Shown here piece by piece: positions 1 through 9,304 of a stretch of DNA of 58,188 nt. A model generated the notes under the pieces. That model saw nothing but the letters and a program-made list of their open reading frames with translations, was not told the DNA's origin and made no database searches. The stretch is taken from positions 1 to 58,188 of the forward strand of contig JAPLEB010000118.1 of NCBI GenBank assembly GCA_026391555.1, read 5' to 3'. The first letter of the stretch is position 1. Each line of letters opens with the position of its first letter. Source of the DNA: Bacteroidia bacterium. GTDB lineage: Bacteria; Bacteroidota; Bacteroidia; Bacteroidales; VadinHA17. The translations under genes were made by a program, and so were the position numbers.

Positions 1-54
1 CATTGAAAAAACTGACAAAAAAACTAATTGTTTCATGAGTAAAGTTTTTTTCAT
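1..54 (-). CDS. 5' end of a secreted protein, cut by the window edge
   Basis: An ATG at 54-52 opens an 18-codon frame that reaches base 1 without a stop. It reads MKKTLLMKQLVFFVSFFN: two positively charged starts followed by a hydrophobic run, as in the beginning of a signal peptide. It follows the HTCS gene on the same strand after about 170 bases. It may be the next gene of the polysaccharide locus. Nothing can be said of its function, and so short a frame could be chance. Confidence 0.4.
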   Translation of the reverse strand, partial: MKKTLLMKQLVFLSVFSM

Positions 55-227
55 ATTATATAGATTTGGTTAAATTAATTAACTGGATTAAAATGCAGTA
101 TAAAGGTAAATGATCTGCTCAAACAAGCCTCGCAACTGAAACATGCCGTTAGTAACAACATAACAGGGTATATGATACGCCAGAGCAAAGGATGCTGGAA
201 ATTTAGCCGATAACAAACGGGATTGGA

Positions 228-3200
228 TCAGGACTTTTTAGCGGAGTAATCAGAGGGTGTAACGCCAAACTGGATTTTAAAGGCCTCCCTGAAATAATCA
301 GGGTCTTCAAAACCTGTCATGTTCCTCACCTCTTTTACAGAAAGTTTATTCTGGCTTAAAAGATGAGCCGCCCGTTTTAGTTTCACACCGCGTATGAATT
401 CAACTGCCGTCATATTGGTCAGGGCTTTAATTTTCCTGTAAAAGTGTACCCTGCTTAACCCGAGATGTTTGCTGAGTTTATTAACATTGACTGATGAATC
501 GGAGATATTTTCGGTAATAAAATCGACGGCTTTTTTTAACAGTTTCTCATCAAATGAAGTTAAGGTAATAGTGCCGGGATCGCAAAGGGCTTCAAGCTGA
601 AAATGGCTTTTTAATAAATCGCGCTGTTTAATGAGGTTTTTCACCCGTATTAATAAATACTTCGCGCTAAATGGTTTGGTAATGTATTCATCGGCGCCTG
701 TTTCCAGCCCTTCATATTTAAAAGTAATGGCTGTTCTTGCTGTTAAAAGGATTACCGGTATGTGGCTTGTTCGTAAATCGGTTTTAATCCTGTGGCAAAA
801 TTCAATACCATCCATTACCGGCATCATTATGTCACTGATTATCAGGTCGGGGATCGTTTTGAAAGCCTTCTCCAGTCCTATTTCTCCATTCCCGGCTTCT
901 TCAACAAAATAATTTGAGACAAACAGACTTTTAATAAAATTTCTGACTCCGTTATTGTCTTCAACAATTAACAGATGTGGTTTTTCATCCGGGTTCTCAG
1001 ATCTTTCAATAATCGGTTCAATATCAAATTCGTCGTAAGCAAACTCACGGTCCTGAAATTCCCATGTATATAAACTCGGGTCCTCGCTGTTTTTAAAATC
1101 CTCTATAATTTCGCTGGTCCCAAAGTGATTTTTTCCCATTGGGAGCCAAACCGTAAATTTTGTTTCTCCTTCCCTGCTTTTGCCTGCCACCCTGCTTTCA
1201 ACTATAATTATCCCATGGTGCAATTCCACCAAACGTTTAGTCAATTCAAGCCCTACCCCAGAACTAAAAGTTTGATTGCCTGCTTCCTGCTTTAGTGAAT
1301 AAAACCGGTTAAAAATAGCATCAAGATTTTCAGCCGGGATACCCTTACCGTTATCTTCAACAGTTATTTGCGCATAAGAATCCGATAACAATTCATTTTT
1401 CGACTTATATCCAATGGCTTCGGCATCAACAACTGATAGCGAAAGCATCACTTTCCCGCCTTTAGGTGTATTTTTGAGGGCATTTGAAAGCAGATTAAAC
1501 AAAACTATCTCCATTTTATCTCGTTCGTACCAAAGCTGCAAAGTATCGTATTCACTTACGAACTCTAATGCAATTTCATTTGACTTGGCCATTTCCTTAA
1601 ACCCAAGGCTTGTTTCTCTTAAAAACCGTGAAATGTTGCCTTCAGCTACCTGAATTGATGCATGTCCGGTTTCAAGTTTCCTCAGGTCGAGTATCTGGTT
1701 AATGAGCTGCATCATTCTTAATCCGTTCCTCTGGATAGTTAAAAACTGGTTCCTGACCCTGTTTGTAAATCCAGGCTGCATAATAATCTTCTCAAGTGGA
1801 GTTAAAATCAGAGTAAGAGGGGTCCGTAGTTCGTGTGACACATCTGTAAAAAAATTCATTTTAAACTGGTGGAGCTCCATTTCCTTTTCCCGTTGAAAAT
1901 GTTCCATTGCAAGTTCATTCTTTAGCTTTGCCCACCTTTGAGAATACCTGAAAAAAGCAGCCAGGAGTACAGCTAATAAAAGTGCATAAATAGAAAAAGC
2001 CCATCCTGTTTTCCACCATGGAGGTAAAATAGTTATTTGAAGACTTTTGTATTCATTTCCCCAGCTCTCAGGATTTGTGGTTGCTTTTACCATGAGCTCA
2101 TAACTTCCGGCAGGGAAATAGGTGAAATTTATAAACCTCTGAGTTCCGAGATCAATCCAATCCTGATCAAGTCCTTTAACCATATATCTGAAGCAGGTGT
2201 TCTCAGGAGAAATGAAATTAAGACCTGAGAATGAAATTGTAAAGTCGCGCTGGTTATAGTTAAGCACAAGATGTGATGTTTCATTCAGGGGCTGCATTAT
2301 CGGTGAATTCAGATCCCCCGGTTTACTTATTTTGAATTTTATACTAAGCTCAGAAAAGATCACCTGAGGGTAAAAAACAGTATCAGTAATTTGTCCGGGC
2401 AAGAACTGATTATAACCGTTTACACCTCCGAAAAACAGCCTGCCTGCTTTACTCTTTAGTGCACTTCGCGGATAAAACTGATATCCCTGCAAACCGTCGT
2501 TGATAGTATACGTTTTTGATTTCAGGTACTTCCCGGTTTTATCTTCCACAAGAGAAACCTTAGACAGACCTTTGTTTGTTGTAATCCACAACTGTCCATT
2601 TTCGCCTTCTAACAAAGCATTTACGGTATTATCTTTCAGCCCGTTGTTTGTATTGAACCAGTAAATACTGTCCCCCTTGTTCAAAAATAAACCGTATCCC
2701 TGGGTTCCGATCCAGATATTTCCGAATGAATCATCTGTGATAAAATTTACATAAATGATCGTTTTTTTAAATTTCCCCGGGACGGGTGAGACATCAATCT
2801 TCTTCATTGAATTTTTGTCTATACAGCTTATGCCATCCTGCGATCCAATCCAAACCTGGTCTGATTTATCCGTATAGATGGTATTGATATTTTTCCTCCC
2901 CATTCCCGGTACATTGAAAAAATTGCCGGTAACCTGATCCAGAATCTGCAGTCCACCGCCATTTGTTCCAAGCCATATCCTCCTGTCATTTTCAATATAT
3001 ATTGCATGTACCTGGTTGTTGCTTAACGTATTCGTAAGACCTTTTTCGTTGTAATAATTGGTAAATTGCTGTGTTTTAATGTTCAGACAACTCAGCCCGC
3101 TGAAAGTACCTATCCACAGGTTACCACGGCCATCTTTGGCAAGCGATTTGATGTTGTTATCGACAATACCGTTGCCATTTGAATGCAAATAGTGGAGGTA

Positions 3201-4385
3201 TTTGTCCTCTCTCTGGTCGTAATAATGCAATCCGCCGCCTTCGGTCCCAATCCAGAGGTTGCCATTGCTTTCTTCCAGAAAAACTGAAACAACTTTGATT
3301 TTATAAGTACTTTTTGGATCAACAAAATTCGAGTTAAGTGAGAACAAAATTTTTTGAGGATGATAATAATTTACGCCCCCGGCATAAGTTGCAATCCATA
3401 TTCCGCCCTGGTTATCTTTGATAATATCGCGGACTGAATTATTGCTGATTCCTTCGGGATTTTCATCGGAATAAGTTATATTTACCAGTTCAGATGTATT
3501 TTTATCAAAAATGCTTAATCCTTCCATAGTCCCTAACCAAAGAGTCTTTTCATCTTTTTCGATAATTTTCCGGATAGTGTTCGAACTTAACCGGCTGTTT
3601 TTGGTTGTCAAATGGTGAGCTACAGTATCAGCGCCGGGAGACATGCTAAAACTATAGAGCCCGAAACCCTCAGTACCAACCCAGATATCTCCATTTTGGC
3701 ATTCATAAATATTCCTGATTTCAAAGCGCTTAGAATTTTGCTCTGCCTCCTTTTCAAGATAATACCTGACAAATCCATTATCCGATTTCCGGTATAACCC
3801 GTTTCTTGTCCCAATCCACATATTCTCCCTGCTGTCTTTGAAAATAGTGATTATGGTATTGGAATTGTCAGATACTTCACTATTAACAAATAATCGCCTG
3901 AAACTATTATTTTTATTGGAATAAATGTTGATCCCTGAGGTTGTGCCAATCCATATATTTTTATCAGAATCTTCACCGATTGACCAGATATAGTTATCTG
4001 AAATACCGGTTGAATCCTCCCTTGCAAAAAAACGCGTAAAACTCTGCCTGGCAGGGTCGAACTTATTCAGACCATTGGCGGTCCCAATCCACAGTTCATT
4101 ATTGTCGTTTTCGAAAATACAATTAACCTGATTATTTGAAATACTTAATGAATCATCAAATTCATGTTTATATATAGTGTAATAAACTCCATCAAATTTA
4201 TTGAGGCCATCCCTGGTACCAATCCATATAAATCCAACATGATCCTGTATGAGGCACAATGCTGAATTGTGCGACAACCCGGTTTCCATGTTTACTTTAA
4301 TAAATCGGATTTCTTTCTGAAACGATGTTAACAGAACATACAGCGATGCTAAAAGAATAATTCGGTATTTATCCTGAAAACGCAT
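228..4385 (-). CDS. Hybrid two-component system (HTCS) sensor-regulator
   Basis: This 1385-residue protein senses a glycan fragment in the periplasm and acts as a transcription factor through its own C-terminus. In order I see an N-terminal signal/anchor (about 8-22), a long series of Reg_prop propeller repeats (WIGT-type motifs recur from about residue 50 to 640), a Y_Y_Y domain (about 715-785), one membrane helix (about 795-815), a HisKA domain with SHELRTP (His851), an HATPase with DNGKGIP, a receiver with phospho-acceptor Asp1185 in SDIMMPVMDG, and an AraC-type helix-turn-helix (about 1300-1385). All catalytic residues are present, so it should be active. It is divergent from the sulfatase operon at 4745, its most likely target. 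In this family the inducer is usually an oligosaccharide from the target polymer; here it is unknown. Confidence 0.95.
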   Translation of the reverse strand: MRFQDKYRIILLASLYVLLTSFQKEIRFIKVNMETGLSHNSALCLIQDHVGFIWIGTRDGLNKFDGVYYTIYKHEFDDSLSISNNQVNCIFENDNNELWIGTANGLNKFDPARQSFTRFFAREDSTGISDNYIWSIGEDSDKNIWIGTTSGINIYSNKNNSFRRLFVNSEVSDNSNTIITIFKDSRENMWIGTRNGLYRKSDNGFVRYYLEKEAEQNSKRFEIRNIYECQNGDIWVGTEGFGLYSFSMSPGADTVAHHLTTKNSRLSSNTIRKIIEKDEKTLWLGTMEGLSIFDKNTSELVNITYSDENPEGISNNSVRDIIKDNQGGIWIATYAGGVNYYHPQKILFSLNSNFVDPKSTYKIKVVSVFLEESNGNLWIGTEGGGLHYYDQREDKYLHYLHSNGNGIVDNNIKSLAKDGRGNLWIGTFSGLSCLNIKTQQFTNYYNEKGLTNTLSNNQVHAIYIENDRRIWLGTNGGGLQILDQVTGNFFNVPGMGRKNINTIYTDKSDQVWIGSQDGISCIDKNSMKKIDVSPVPGKFKKTIIYVNFITDDSFGNIWIGTQGYGLFLNKGDSIYWFNTNNGLKDNTVNALLEGENGQLWITTNKGLSKVSLVEDKTGKYLKSKTYTINDGLQGYQFYPRSALKSKAGRLFFGGVNGYNQFLPGQITDTVFYPQVIFSELSIKFKISKPGDLNSPIMQPLNETSHLVLNYNQRDFTISFSGLNFISPENTCFRYMVKGLDQDWIDLGTQRFINFTYFPAGSYELMVKATTNPESWGNEYKSLQITILPPWWKTGWAFSIYALLLAVLLAAFFRYSQRWAKLKNELAMEHFQREKEMELHQFKMNFFTDVSHELRTPLTLILTPLEKIIMQPGFTNRVRNQFLTIQRNGLRMMQLINQILDLRKLETGHASIQVAEGNISRFLRETSLGFKEMAKSNEIALEFVSEYDTLQLWYERDKMEIVLFNLLSNALKNTPKGGKVMLSLSVVDAEAIGYKSKNELLSDSYAQITVEDNGKGIPAENLDAIFNRFYSLKQEAGNQTFSSGVGLELTKRLVELHHGIIIVESRVAGKSREGETKFTVWLPMGKNHFGTSEIIEDFKNSEDPSLYTWEFQDREFAYDEFDIEPIIERSENPDEKPHLLIVEDNNGVRNFIKSLFVSNYFVEEAGNGEIGLEKAFKTIPDLIISDIMMPVMDGIEFCHRIKTDLRTSHIPVILLTARTAITFKYEGLETGADEYITKPFSAKYLLIRVKNLIKQRDLLKSHFQLEALCDPGTITLTSFDEKLLKKAVDFITENISDSSVNVNKLSKHLGLSRVHFYRKIKALTNMTAVEFIRGVKLKRAAHLLSQNKLSVKEVRNMTGFEDPDYFREAFKIQFGVTPSDYSAKKS

Positions 4386-4615
4386 CAGACTAATTTATAA
4401 TACTTAAAAAAGTAAAATAAAATTATAAAAAAGTGATGCATTTTGTATAAATTTAAGACTTTATTAAAAATAAAAATATAATAAAAAAATCACTTTCTGG
4501 TTGAAAAATACAAAGAAAAAATTTAATAGACAATCAAAAATCGTTAAGGCCTCATTTTCAGGCAGTAACATCATCAGGCATTCAGGGCTCAATACAGTAG
4601 CAAAATATATTGAGA

Positions 4616-4661
4616 TATTTGTCTGCCTAATTTGCCCGAATTTTAATAATTTATTTGTCTG
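4616..4661. promoter_or_regulatory. Candidate HTCS operator: direct repeat in the divergent region
   Basis: The 359 bases between the HTCS start (4385) and the sulfatase start (4745) are AT-rich and hold no gene. They contain an exact 10-base direct repeat, TATTTGTCTG, at 4616-4625 and 4652-4661 (36 bases start to start). The second copy overlaps TTTATTTG (4650-4657), which matches 7 of 8 positions of the Bacteroidota -7 element, but no well-spaced TTTG lies upstream. AraC-type output domains usually bind direct repeats, so this is a plausible regulatory site. The role is inference. Confidence 0.3.
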
Positions 4662-4744
4662 GGTGCAACGTACTTTGACTCCAGATTTTATTCCGGACGA
4701 ATAACTATCCCAATAATAAACCAAAACAATAAAGCGAATAGAAG

Positions 4745-6835
4745 ATGAACTCAAATTATCTGCAACTTTTTCTGGCCACTTGTGCAACGGGTGTCATTTC
4801 AGGTCAGGAACTTCCGGCTAAAGACACCAAACAACCCAACATTATTTTTATCATGGTTGACGATATGGGCTATGGCGATCTTGGATTTCTGTTCCAAAAT
4901 GAGCGATCCAGAATTAATCTGCGAAGCGAACCCTGGACCAGAACACCCAATCTTGATATAATGGCTGTGCAGGGAGTTCAGCTTCCCAATCAATACTGCG
5001 CGGCTCCGGTATCTGCTCCATCAAGGGCATCATTCATGACAGGGCGGCACCAGGGACATGCCAATGTTCGAGACAATCAGTTCGACAAGTCCATTGACAA
5101 CAATCATACTATTGCCACTGTTTTAAAAGCTGCAGGTTACTCAACAGCTGCTTTCGGAAAATGGGGTCTGCAGGGACAAGATAAAGTTGAGCCTGATTGG
5201 CCTGCCCATCCGCTAAACCGCGGATTTGATTATTATCTGGGTTATATGCGGCATGGCGACGGACACGAGCATTACCCAAAGGAAGGAGTTTATCGTGGTA
5301 AAAAAGAGGTTTACGAAAACCGGAATAATATAGCTGAGAACCTTGACAAATGCTACACTGCCGACCTGTGGACGGCAGCAGCAAAAAGATGGATCATTGA
5401 ACAAAAGCAGGAACAGAAATCTGGTAAACCATTCTTCATATTTCTGGGCTACGACACTCCACATGCAGTTATCGAATTGCCTACTCAAGCCTATCCGGAA
5501 GGTGGCGGCCTTAAAGGAGGATTGCAATGGCTCGGACAACCCGGGCACATGATAAACACTGCATCGGGTACTGTTGATTCGTGGATTCACCCCGATTATG
5601 CGGATGCAACCTATGATAACGACAAAGACTCTTCTACACCTGAAGTAGCCTGGCCCGATGTATATAAACGATATGCAACAAGTACACGTCGCATTGACTG
5701 TGCCGTTGGTGACCTTATTCAACTGCTGAAGGATATTAACATTGATAAAAATACTTTGATTGTTTTCACGAGCGACAATGGCCCATCAAAAGAATCTTAT
5801 CTGAAAGAAGACTATGAACCTGACTTTTTTAATGGATTTGGGCCATTTGATGGCATCAAACGCGATGTACTTGAAGGCGGGGTACGGGTATCTGCACTGG
5901 CTTACTGGCCTGGCCATTTCCATGCCGGAAGGGTTGTAAAAACTCCAAGTTCATCGTACGACTGGCTTCCAACTTTTGCTCAGCTTGCCGGAGTACCTGC
6001 ACCTGCAATTGCTGACGGAGTTTCACTCGTTCCCTCACTTACCGGTTCGGGTGAACAGAGGGAAAGCTTTGTATATGTTGAGTATTTTGAAGGAGGAAAA
6101 ACTCCTGAATATGATGAATTTGTGCCAGACCACCGGGGTAAAAAACGAAACCAAATGCAAATGATCAGGCTTCAGAATCTTACCGGACTTCGCTATAATA
6201 TTAACTCGCATGAAGATAATTTTGAGATTTTCGATGTGATAAAAGACCCACAACAGGCAAATAACCTTGCAGGAAATCCGGGAATGGAACAGGTTCAACA
6301 ACAAATGAAAGATAAGGTTCTCCAGTCGCGCCGTCCCAATGCATCGGCAAAACGCCCCTACGACGATGAACTTGTTCCGGCAGTACCCACCGTAAAAACC
6401 ACAGAAGGAGTTGAATGGAAAGCCTATAAGGGTGATTTTCTTTGGGTTCCCGATGTTACTACGCTTACGCCTACTGAAACCGGAACGACTGACCGCCCGA
6501 ATATAACTGTAAATAATAATGCTGATATTAAAACTCTTTTCTTCACCGGATATATTAAGATTCCGGAAGATGGTGAATACACTTTTTTTCTGAATACCGA
6601 CCGTGGAGCATTCCTTCGTATTCATGATGCAGCATTGATCGATTCCGACTTTGGTTATGAAGGTGGCGCCGAACGCGAAGGAGCAATCAAACTTAAAGCC
6701 GGGTTACATCCTTTCAGGTTGTATTACACCACCAAATCAGGTAAAAAGCCCTTGTTGGATTTTCAATGGAGCGGACCAGGAATCAGTAAACAGCTTGTTC
6801 CGGTTTCTGCTTTTAACAGAGACACAAAGATTTGA
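4745..6835 (+). CDS. Ser-type sulfatase with C-terminal PA14 domain
   Basis: A family S1 sulfatase of 696 residues that hydrolyses a sulfate ester. A signal peptide (about 1-20) is followed by the metal-binding PNIIFIMVDDMGYGD stretch and the formylglycine motif SAPSRASFMTGR. The modified residue would be Ser90, not Cys, so maturation needs an anSME-type radical SAM enzyme, which is not in this window. The usual GKWH reads GKWG (138-141), a variant found in some S1 subfamilies. Residues about 555-690 form a PA14-like carbohydrate-binding domain (IPEDGEYTFFLNTDRGAFLRI). It is first of four plus-strand genes spaced 21-64 bases apart, probably one operon under the divergent HTCS. The exact S1 subfamily and substrate cannot be assigned by eye. 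Confidence 0.93.
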   Translation: MNSNYLQLFLATCATGVISGQELPAKDTKQPNIIFIMVDDMGYGDLGFLFQNERSRINLRSEPWTRTPNLDIMAVQGVQLPNQYCAAPVSAPSRASFMTGRHQGHANVRDNQFDKSIDNNHTIATVLKAAGYSTAAFGKWGLQGQDKVEPDWPAHPLNRGFDYYLGYMRHGDGHEHYPKEGVYRGKKEVYENRNNIAENLDKCYTADLWTAAAKRWIIEQKQEQKSGKPFFIFLGYDTPHAVIELPTQAYPEGGGLKGGLQWLGQPGHMINTASGTVDSWIHPDYADATYDNDKDSSTPEVAWPDVYKRYATSTRRIDCAVGDLIQLLKDINIDKNTLIVFTSDNGPSKESYLKEDYEPDFFNGFGPFDGIKRDVLEGGVRVSALAYWPGHFHAGRVVKTPSSSYDWLPTFAQLAGVPAPAIADGVSLVPSLTGSGEQRESFVYVEYFEGGKTPEYDEFVPDHRGKKRNQMQMIRLQNLTGLRYNINSHEDNFEIFDVIKDPQQANNLAGNPGMEQVQQQMKDKVLQSRRPNASAKRPYDDELVPAVPTVKTTEGVEWKAYKGDFLWVPDVTTLTPTETGTTDRPNITVNNNADIKTLFFTGYIKIPEDGEYTFFLNTDRGAFLRIHDAALIDSDFGYEGGAEREGAIKLKAGLHPFRLYYTTKSGKKPLLDFQWSGPGISKQLVPVSAFNRDTKI

Positions 6836-6856
6836 TACAATTAAATTAGAAATGGC

Positions 6857-9283
6857 ATGAAAATAAAATCACTTTTGAGCGCTGTAATTTTGTTTCTTGT
6901 AACTGGTATTGTACAGGCTAAGCCACAATTTGGCAGAGCTTTGCTATTTAATGAGAATTGGAGATTTAATCTGTCGGATGAAAAAGACGGGAACCAACCG
7001 GGCCTCAATGATTCGAAATGGAGATTACTCAATCTTCCTCACGACTGGAGTGTTGAGGGAGTATACAGTCCCGATAAAGCCAGTGCAACCGGTTATCTCC
7101 CGGGTGGAATTGCCTGGTATCGAAAAACTTTTACCGTTCCGGATACAGAGAAAGGGAATAACGTTTTTATCTATTTCGAAGGCGTCTATAATCATAGTGA
7201 AGTCTTTGTCAACGGACATTCCGTGGGGAAACGACCCAATGGATATATCTCATTTATGTATGATCTTACCCCCTATATCAGATATGGAGAAGAAAATCTG
7301 ATATCAGTACATGTCGATCATTCCCTTGATGCTGATTCCCGCTGGTACTCCGGTTCGGGAATTTACAGAGATGTTTATCTGATTTACGCTTCTCCTGTTC
7401 ATCTGGATTTATGGGGAGTTTATTTTAAAGCAACCAACATTAGTGATAAGAAAGCTGACGTTTCGATAGAGACAACTATGAATAATAGCTTGCCAGATGG
7501 AGCAAATGTGAAAATTTCACATGAGATCATAGATCCTGTATCCCGGAAAGTTGTTGCTAAAAGTTCAAAAAATCTGGAGATTGGAGCCAAACTAAAAGAG
7601 ACAACAAAACAGACACTATTCATTACTTCACCGAAACGGTGGTCGTTGGATCAACCGAATCTTTATACCATTAAAACAACCGTAACCCTCGATGGCAAAG
7701 TTATTGATCAAAATGAACAACAAATAGGGTTACGCGATATAAAATTCGACCCTGACAAAGGCTTTGCATTAAATGGGGTGTGGACAAAGGTTAAAGGTGT
7801 TTGTATACATCACGATGCCGGTTGTTTAGGCTCTGCTGTTCCTCGTGACGTTTGGAGGAGACGATTAATTACACTTAAGAAAATGGGTTGCAATGGCATC
7901 AGAATGACTCATAATCCGCAAGCTCCCGATGTGTATGAATTGTGCGATGAGTTAGGCATGCTTGTGATGGATGAAGCCTTTGATGAGTGGGAATTTGCCA
8001 AAAAGAAATGGATAAAAGGGTGGAACAAAGGTACTCCCGGATATCAGGGTGCCGCCTCATATTTTAATGAATGGAGCGACAAAGATCTTCGTGATATGAT
8101 TTTGAGAGATCGTAACCATGCTTCTATTATCATGTGGAGTATTGGTAATGAGGTGGATTACCCCAATGATCCGTATTCTCATCCAATTCTTGATAATGCA
8201 GGTATTAACCAACCGGTGAAGGGAGGATATTTACCCAATAACCCAAAAGCCGAACGATTGGGTGGTATTGCCAAACGCCTGACCGCCATTGTACATGGGC
8301 TCGATACATCCCGTCCAGTTACGGCTGGCCTGGCAGGTGTGGTAATGTCTAACGAAACAGATTATCCCTACGCGCTTGACATCACCGGATATAATTACAC
8401 TGAAGATCGTTACGCCCAGGATCATACTAAATATCCCGACCGGGTAATTTTTGGAAGTGAAAATGGCCATAGCCTTGAGTCGTGGAGAGTTGTGAGGGAT
8501 ACTGAGTATATTTTCGGACAGTTTATCTGGACAGGTATTGATTATCTGGGCGAATCAGGAGCTTGGCCCTCCAGAGGTTTTTATACCGGATTCCTTGATT
8601 TTGGGGGATTCCTCAAACCACGGGGCCATTTTCGACAGGCTTTGTGGAGTGCAAAACCCGTGGCATATATCGGCACTTATCATCAACCTGAGAAAAAGAA
8701 TTATTTATCAACAGATGCCTGGCCCTTATGGAACTATAACGAGGGTGAGATGATTCGCGTAGTATGTTACACCAATGCTTCAAAAGCCCGACTGATGTTA
8801 AACGGCAAACAAGCAGGCGAGGTTATAAATTATGACGACAATACCGGTGTAATACATTGGGATATCCCTTACCAGGAAGGGAAACTGGAAGTTATCGGAA
8901 TGGATATAGATAATCAAGAAACCTGTAATTATGCATTACAATCATCCGGCAGGCCAAATGCAATAACAGCCCAATCGGATTTGTCATCGATAAGAAAAAA
9001 CCGTGGAGTCGCCCAGGTGGTTGTACAAATTGTTGATGAAAAAGGTATACCTGTTATGATTTCCGAAGATGAAGTAACTTGTACTATCGAAGGGCCCGTT
9101 GAATTACTGGGTCTTGAAGCGAGCAACAATTCCGACATGGGAAATTACAACGATAATGTACAGCGTGTTTATCATGGGCGACTAATGGCATACGTGCAAG
9201 CTACCGGCAAGGAAGGTAAGATAAACCTGAAGTTTACAGCGCCCTGGCTAAAGGAGGCTACAGTAACTATTGAAGCTAAATAA
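6857..9283 (+). CDS. GH2 glycoside hydrolase (beta-galactosidase/glucuronidase type)
   Basis: This 808-residue exo-acting enzyme removes a non-reducing beta-linked sugar. After a signal peptide (about 1-21) come the GH2 sugar-binding jelly roll (about 28-180), an immunoglobulin-like domain (about 185-290) and a TIM barrel (about 295-595). The acid/base is Glu432 (MWSIGNEVD) and the nucleophile is Glu535 (FGSENGH). A DUF4982-like domain (about 620-690) and a further beta-sandwich close the protein, as in many Bacteroidota beta-galactosidases. It lies 21 bases after the PA14 sulfatase and 21 before the next one, so desulfation and chain trimming appear co-expressed. It differs in architecture from the two GH2 proteins at 17-22 kb. 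GH2 includes galactosidases, glucuronidases and mannosidases; sequence alone does not settle which. Confidence 0.93.
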   Translation: MKIKSLLSAVILFLVTGIVQAKPQFGRALLFNENWRFNLSDEKDGNQPGLNDSKWRLLNLPHDWSVEGVYSPDKASATGYLPGGIAWYRKTFTVPDTEKGNNVFIYFEGVYNHSEVFVNGHSVGKRPNGYISFMYDLTPYIRYGEENLISVHVDHSLDADSRWYSGSGIYRDVYLIYASPVHLDLWGVYFKATNISDKKADVSIETTMNNSLPDGANVKISHEIIDPVSRKVVAKSSKNLEIGAKLKETTKQTLFITSPKRWSLDQPNLYTIKTTVTLDGKVIDQNEQQIGLRDIKFDPDKGFALNGVWTKVKGVCIHHDAGCLGSAVPRDVWRRRLITLKKMGCNGIRMTHNPQAPDVYELCDELGMLVMDEAFDEWEFAKKKWIKGWNKGTPGYQGAASYFNEWSDKDLRDMILRDRNHASIIMWSIGNEVDYPNDPYSHPILDNAGINQPVKGGYLPNNPKAERLGGIAKRLTAIVHGLDTSRPVTAGLAGVVMSNETDYPYALDITGYNYTEDRYAQDHTKYPDRVIFGSENGHSLESWRVVRDTEYIFGQFIWTGIDYLGESGAWPSRGFYTGFLDFGGFLKPRGHFRQALWSAKPVAYIGTYHQPEKKNYLSTDAWPLWNYNEGEMIRVVCYTNASKARLMLNGKQAGEVINYDDNTGVIHWDIPYQEGKLEVIGMDIDNQETCNYALQSSGRPNAITAQSDLSSIRKNRGVAQVVVQIVDEKGIPVMISEDEVTCTIEGPVELLGLEASNNSDMGNYNDNVQRVYHGRLMAYVQATGKEGKINLKFTAPWLKEATVTIEAK

Positions 9284-9304
9284 TATCCAAAAAACAATAA
9301 TACA

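Noticed and set aside
4650-4657. TTTATTTG as the promoter of the sulfatase operon
   Set aside because: Only 7 of 8 positions match and the nearest TTTG elements are 15 or 28 bases away, outside the usual spacing; kept only as part of the regulatory-region note.
4501-4704. 67-codon open frame in the HTCS-sulfatase gap
   Set aside because: No ribosome-site or family support, and it covers the probable regulatory region; chance in AT-rich sequence is likelier.
6035-6625. Long open frame (196 codons) on the minus strand inside the PA14 sulfatase gene
   Set aside because: It lies wholly opposite a well-supported gene, shows no recognisable domain and has the composition expected of an antisense shadow.
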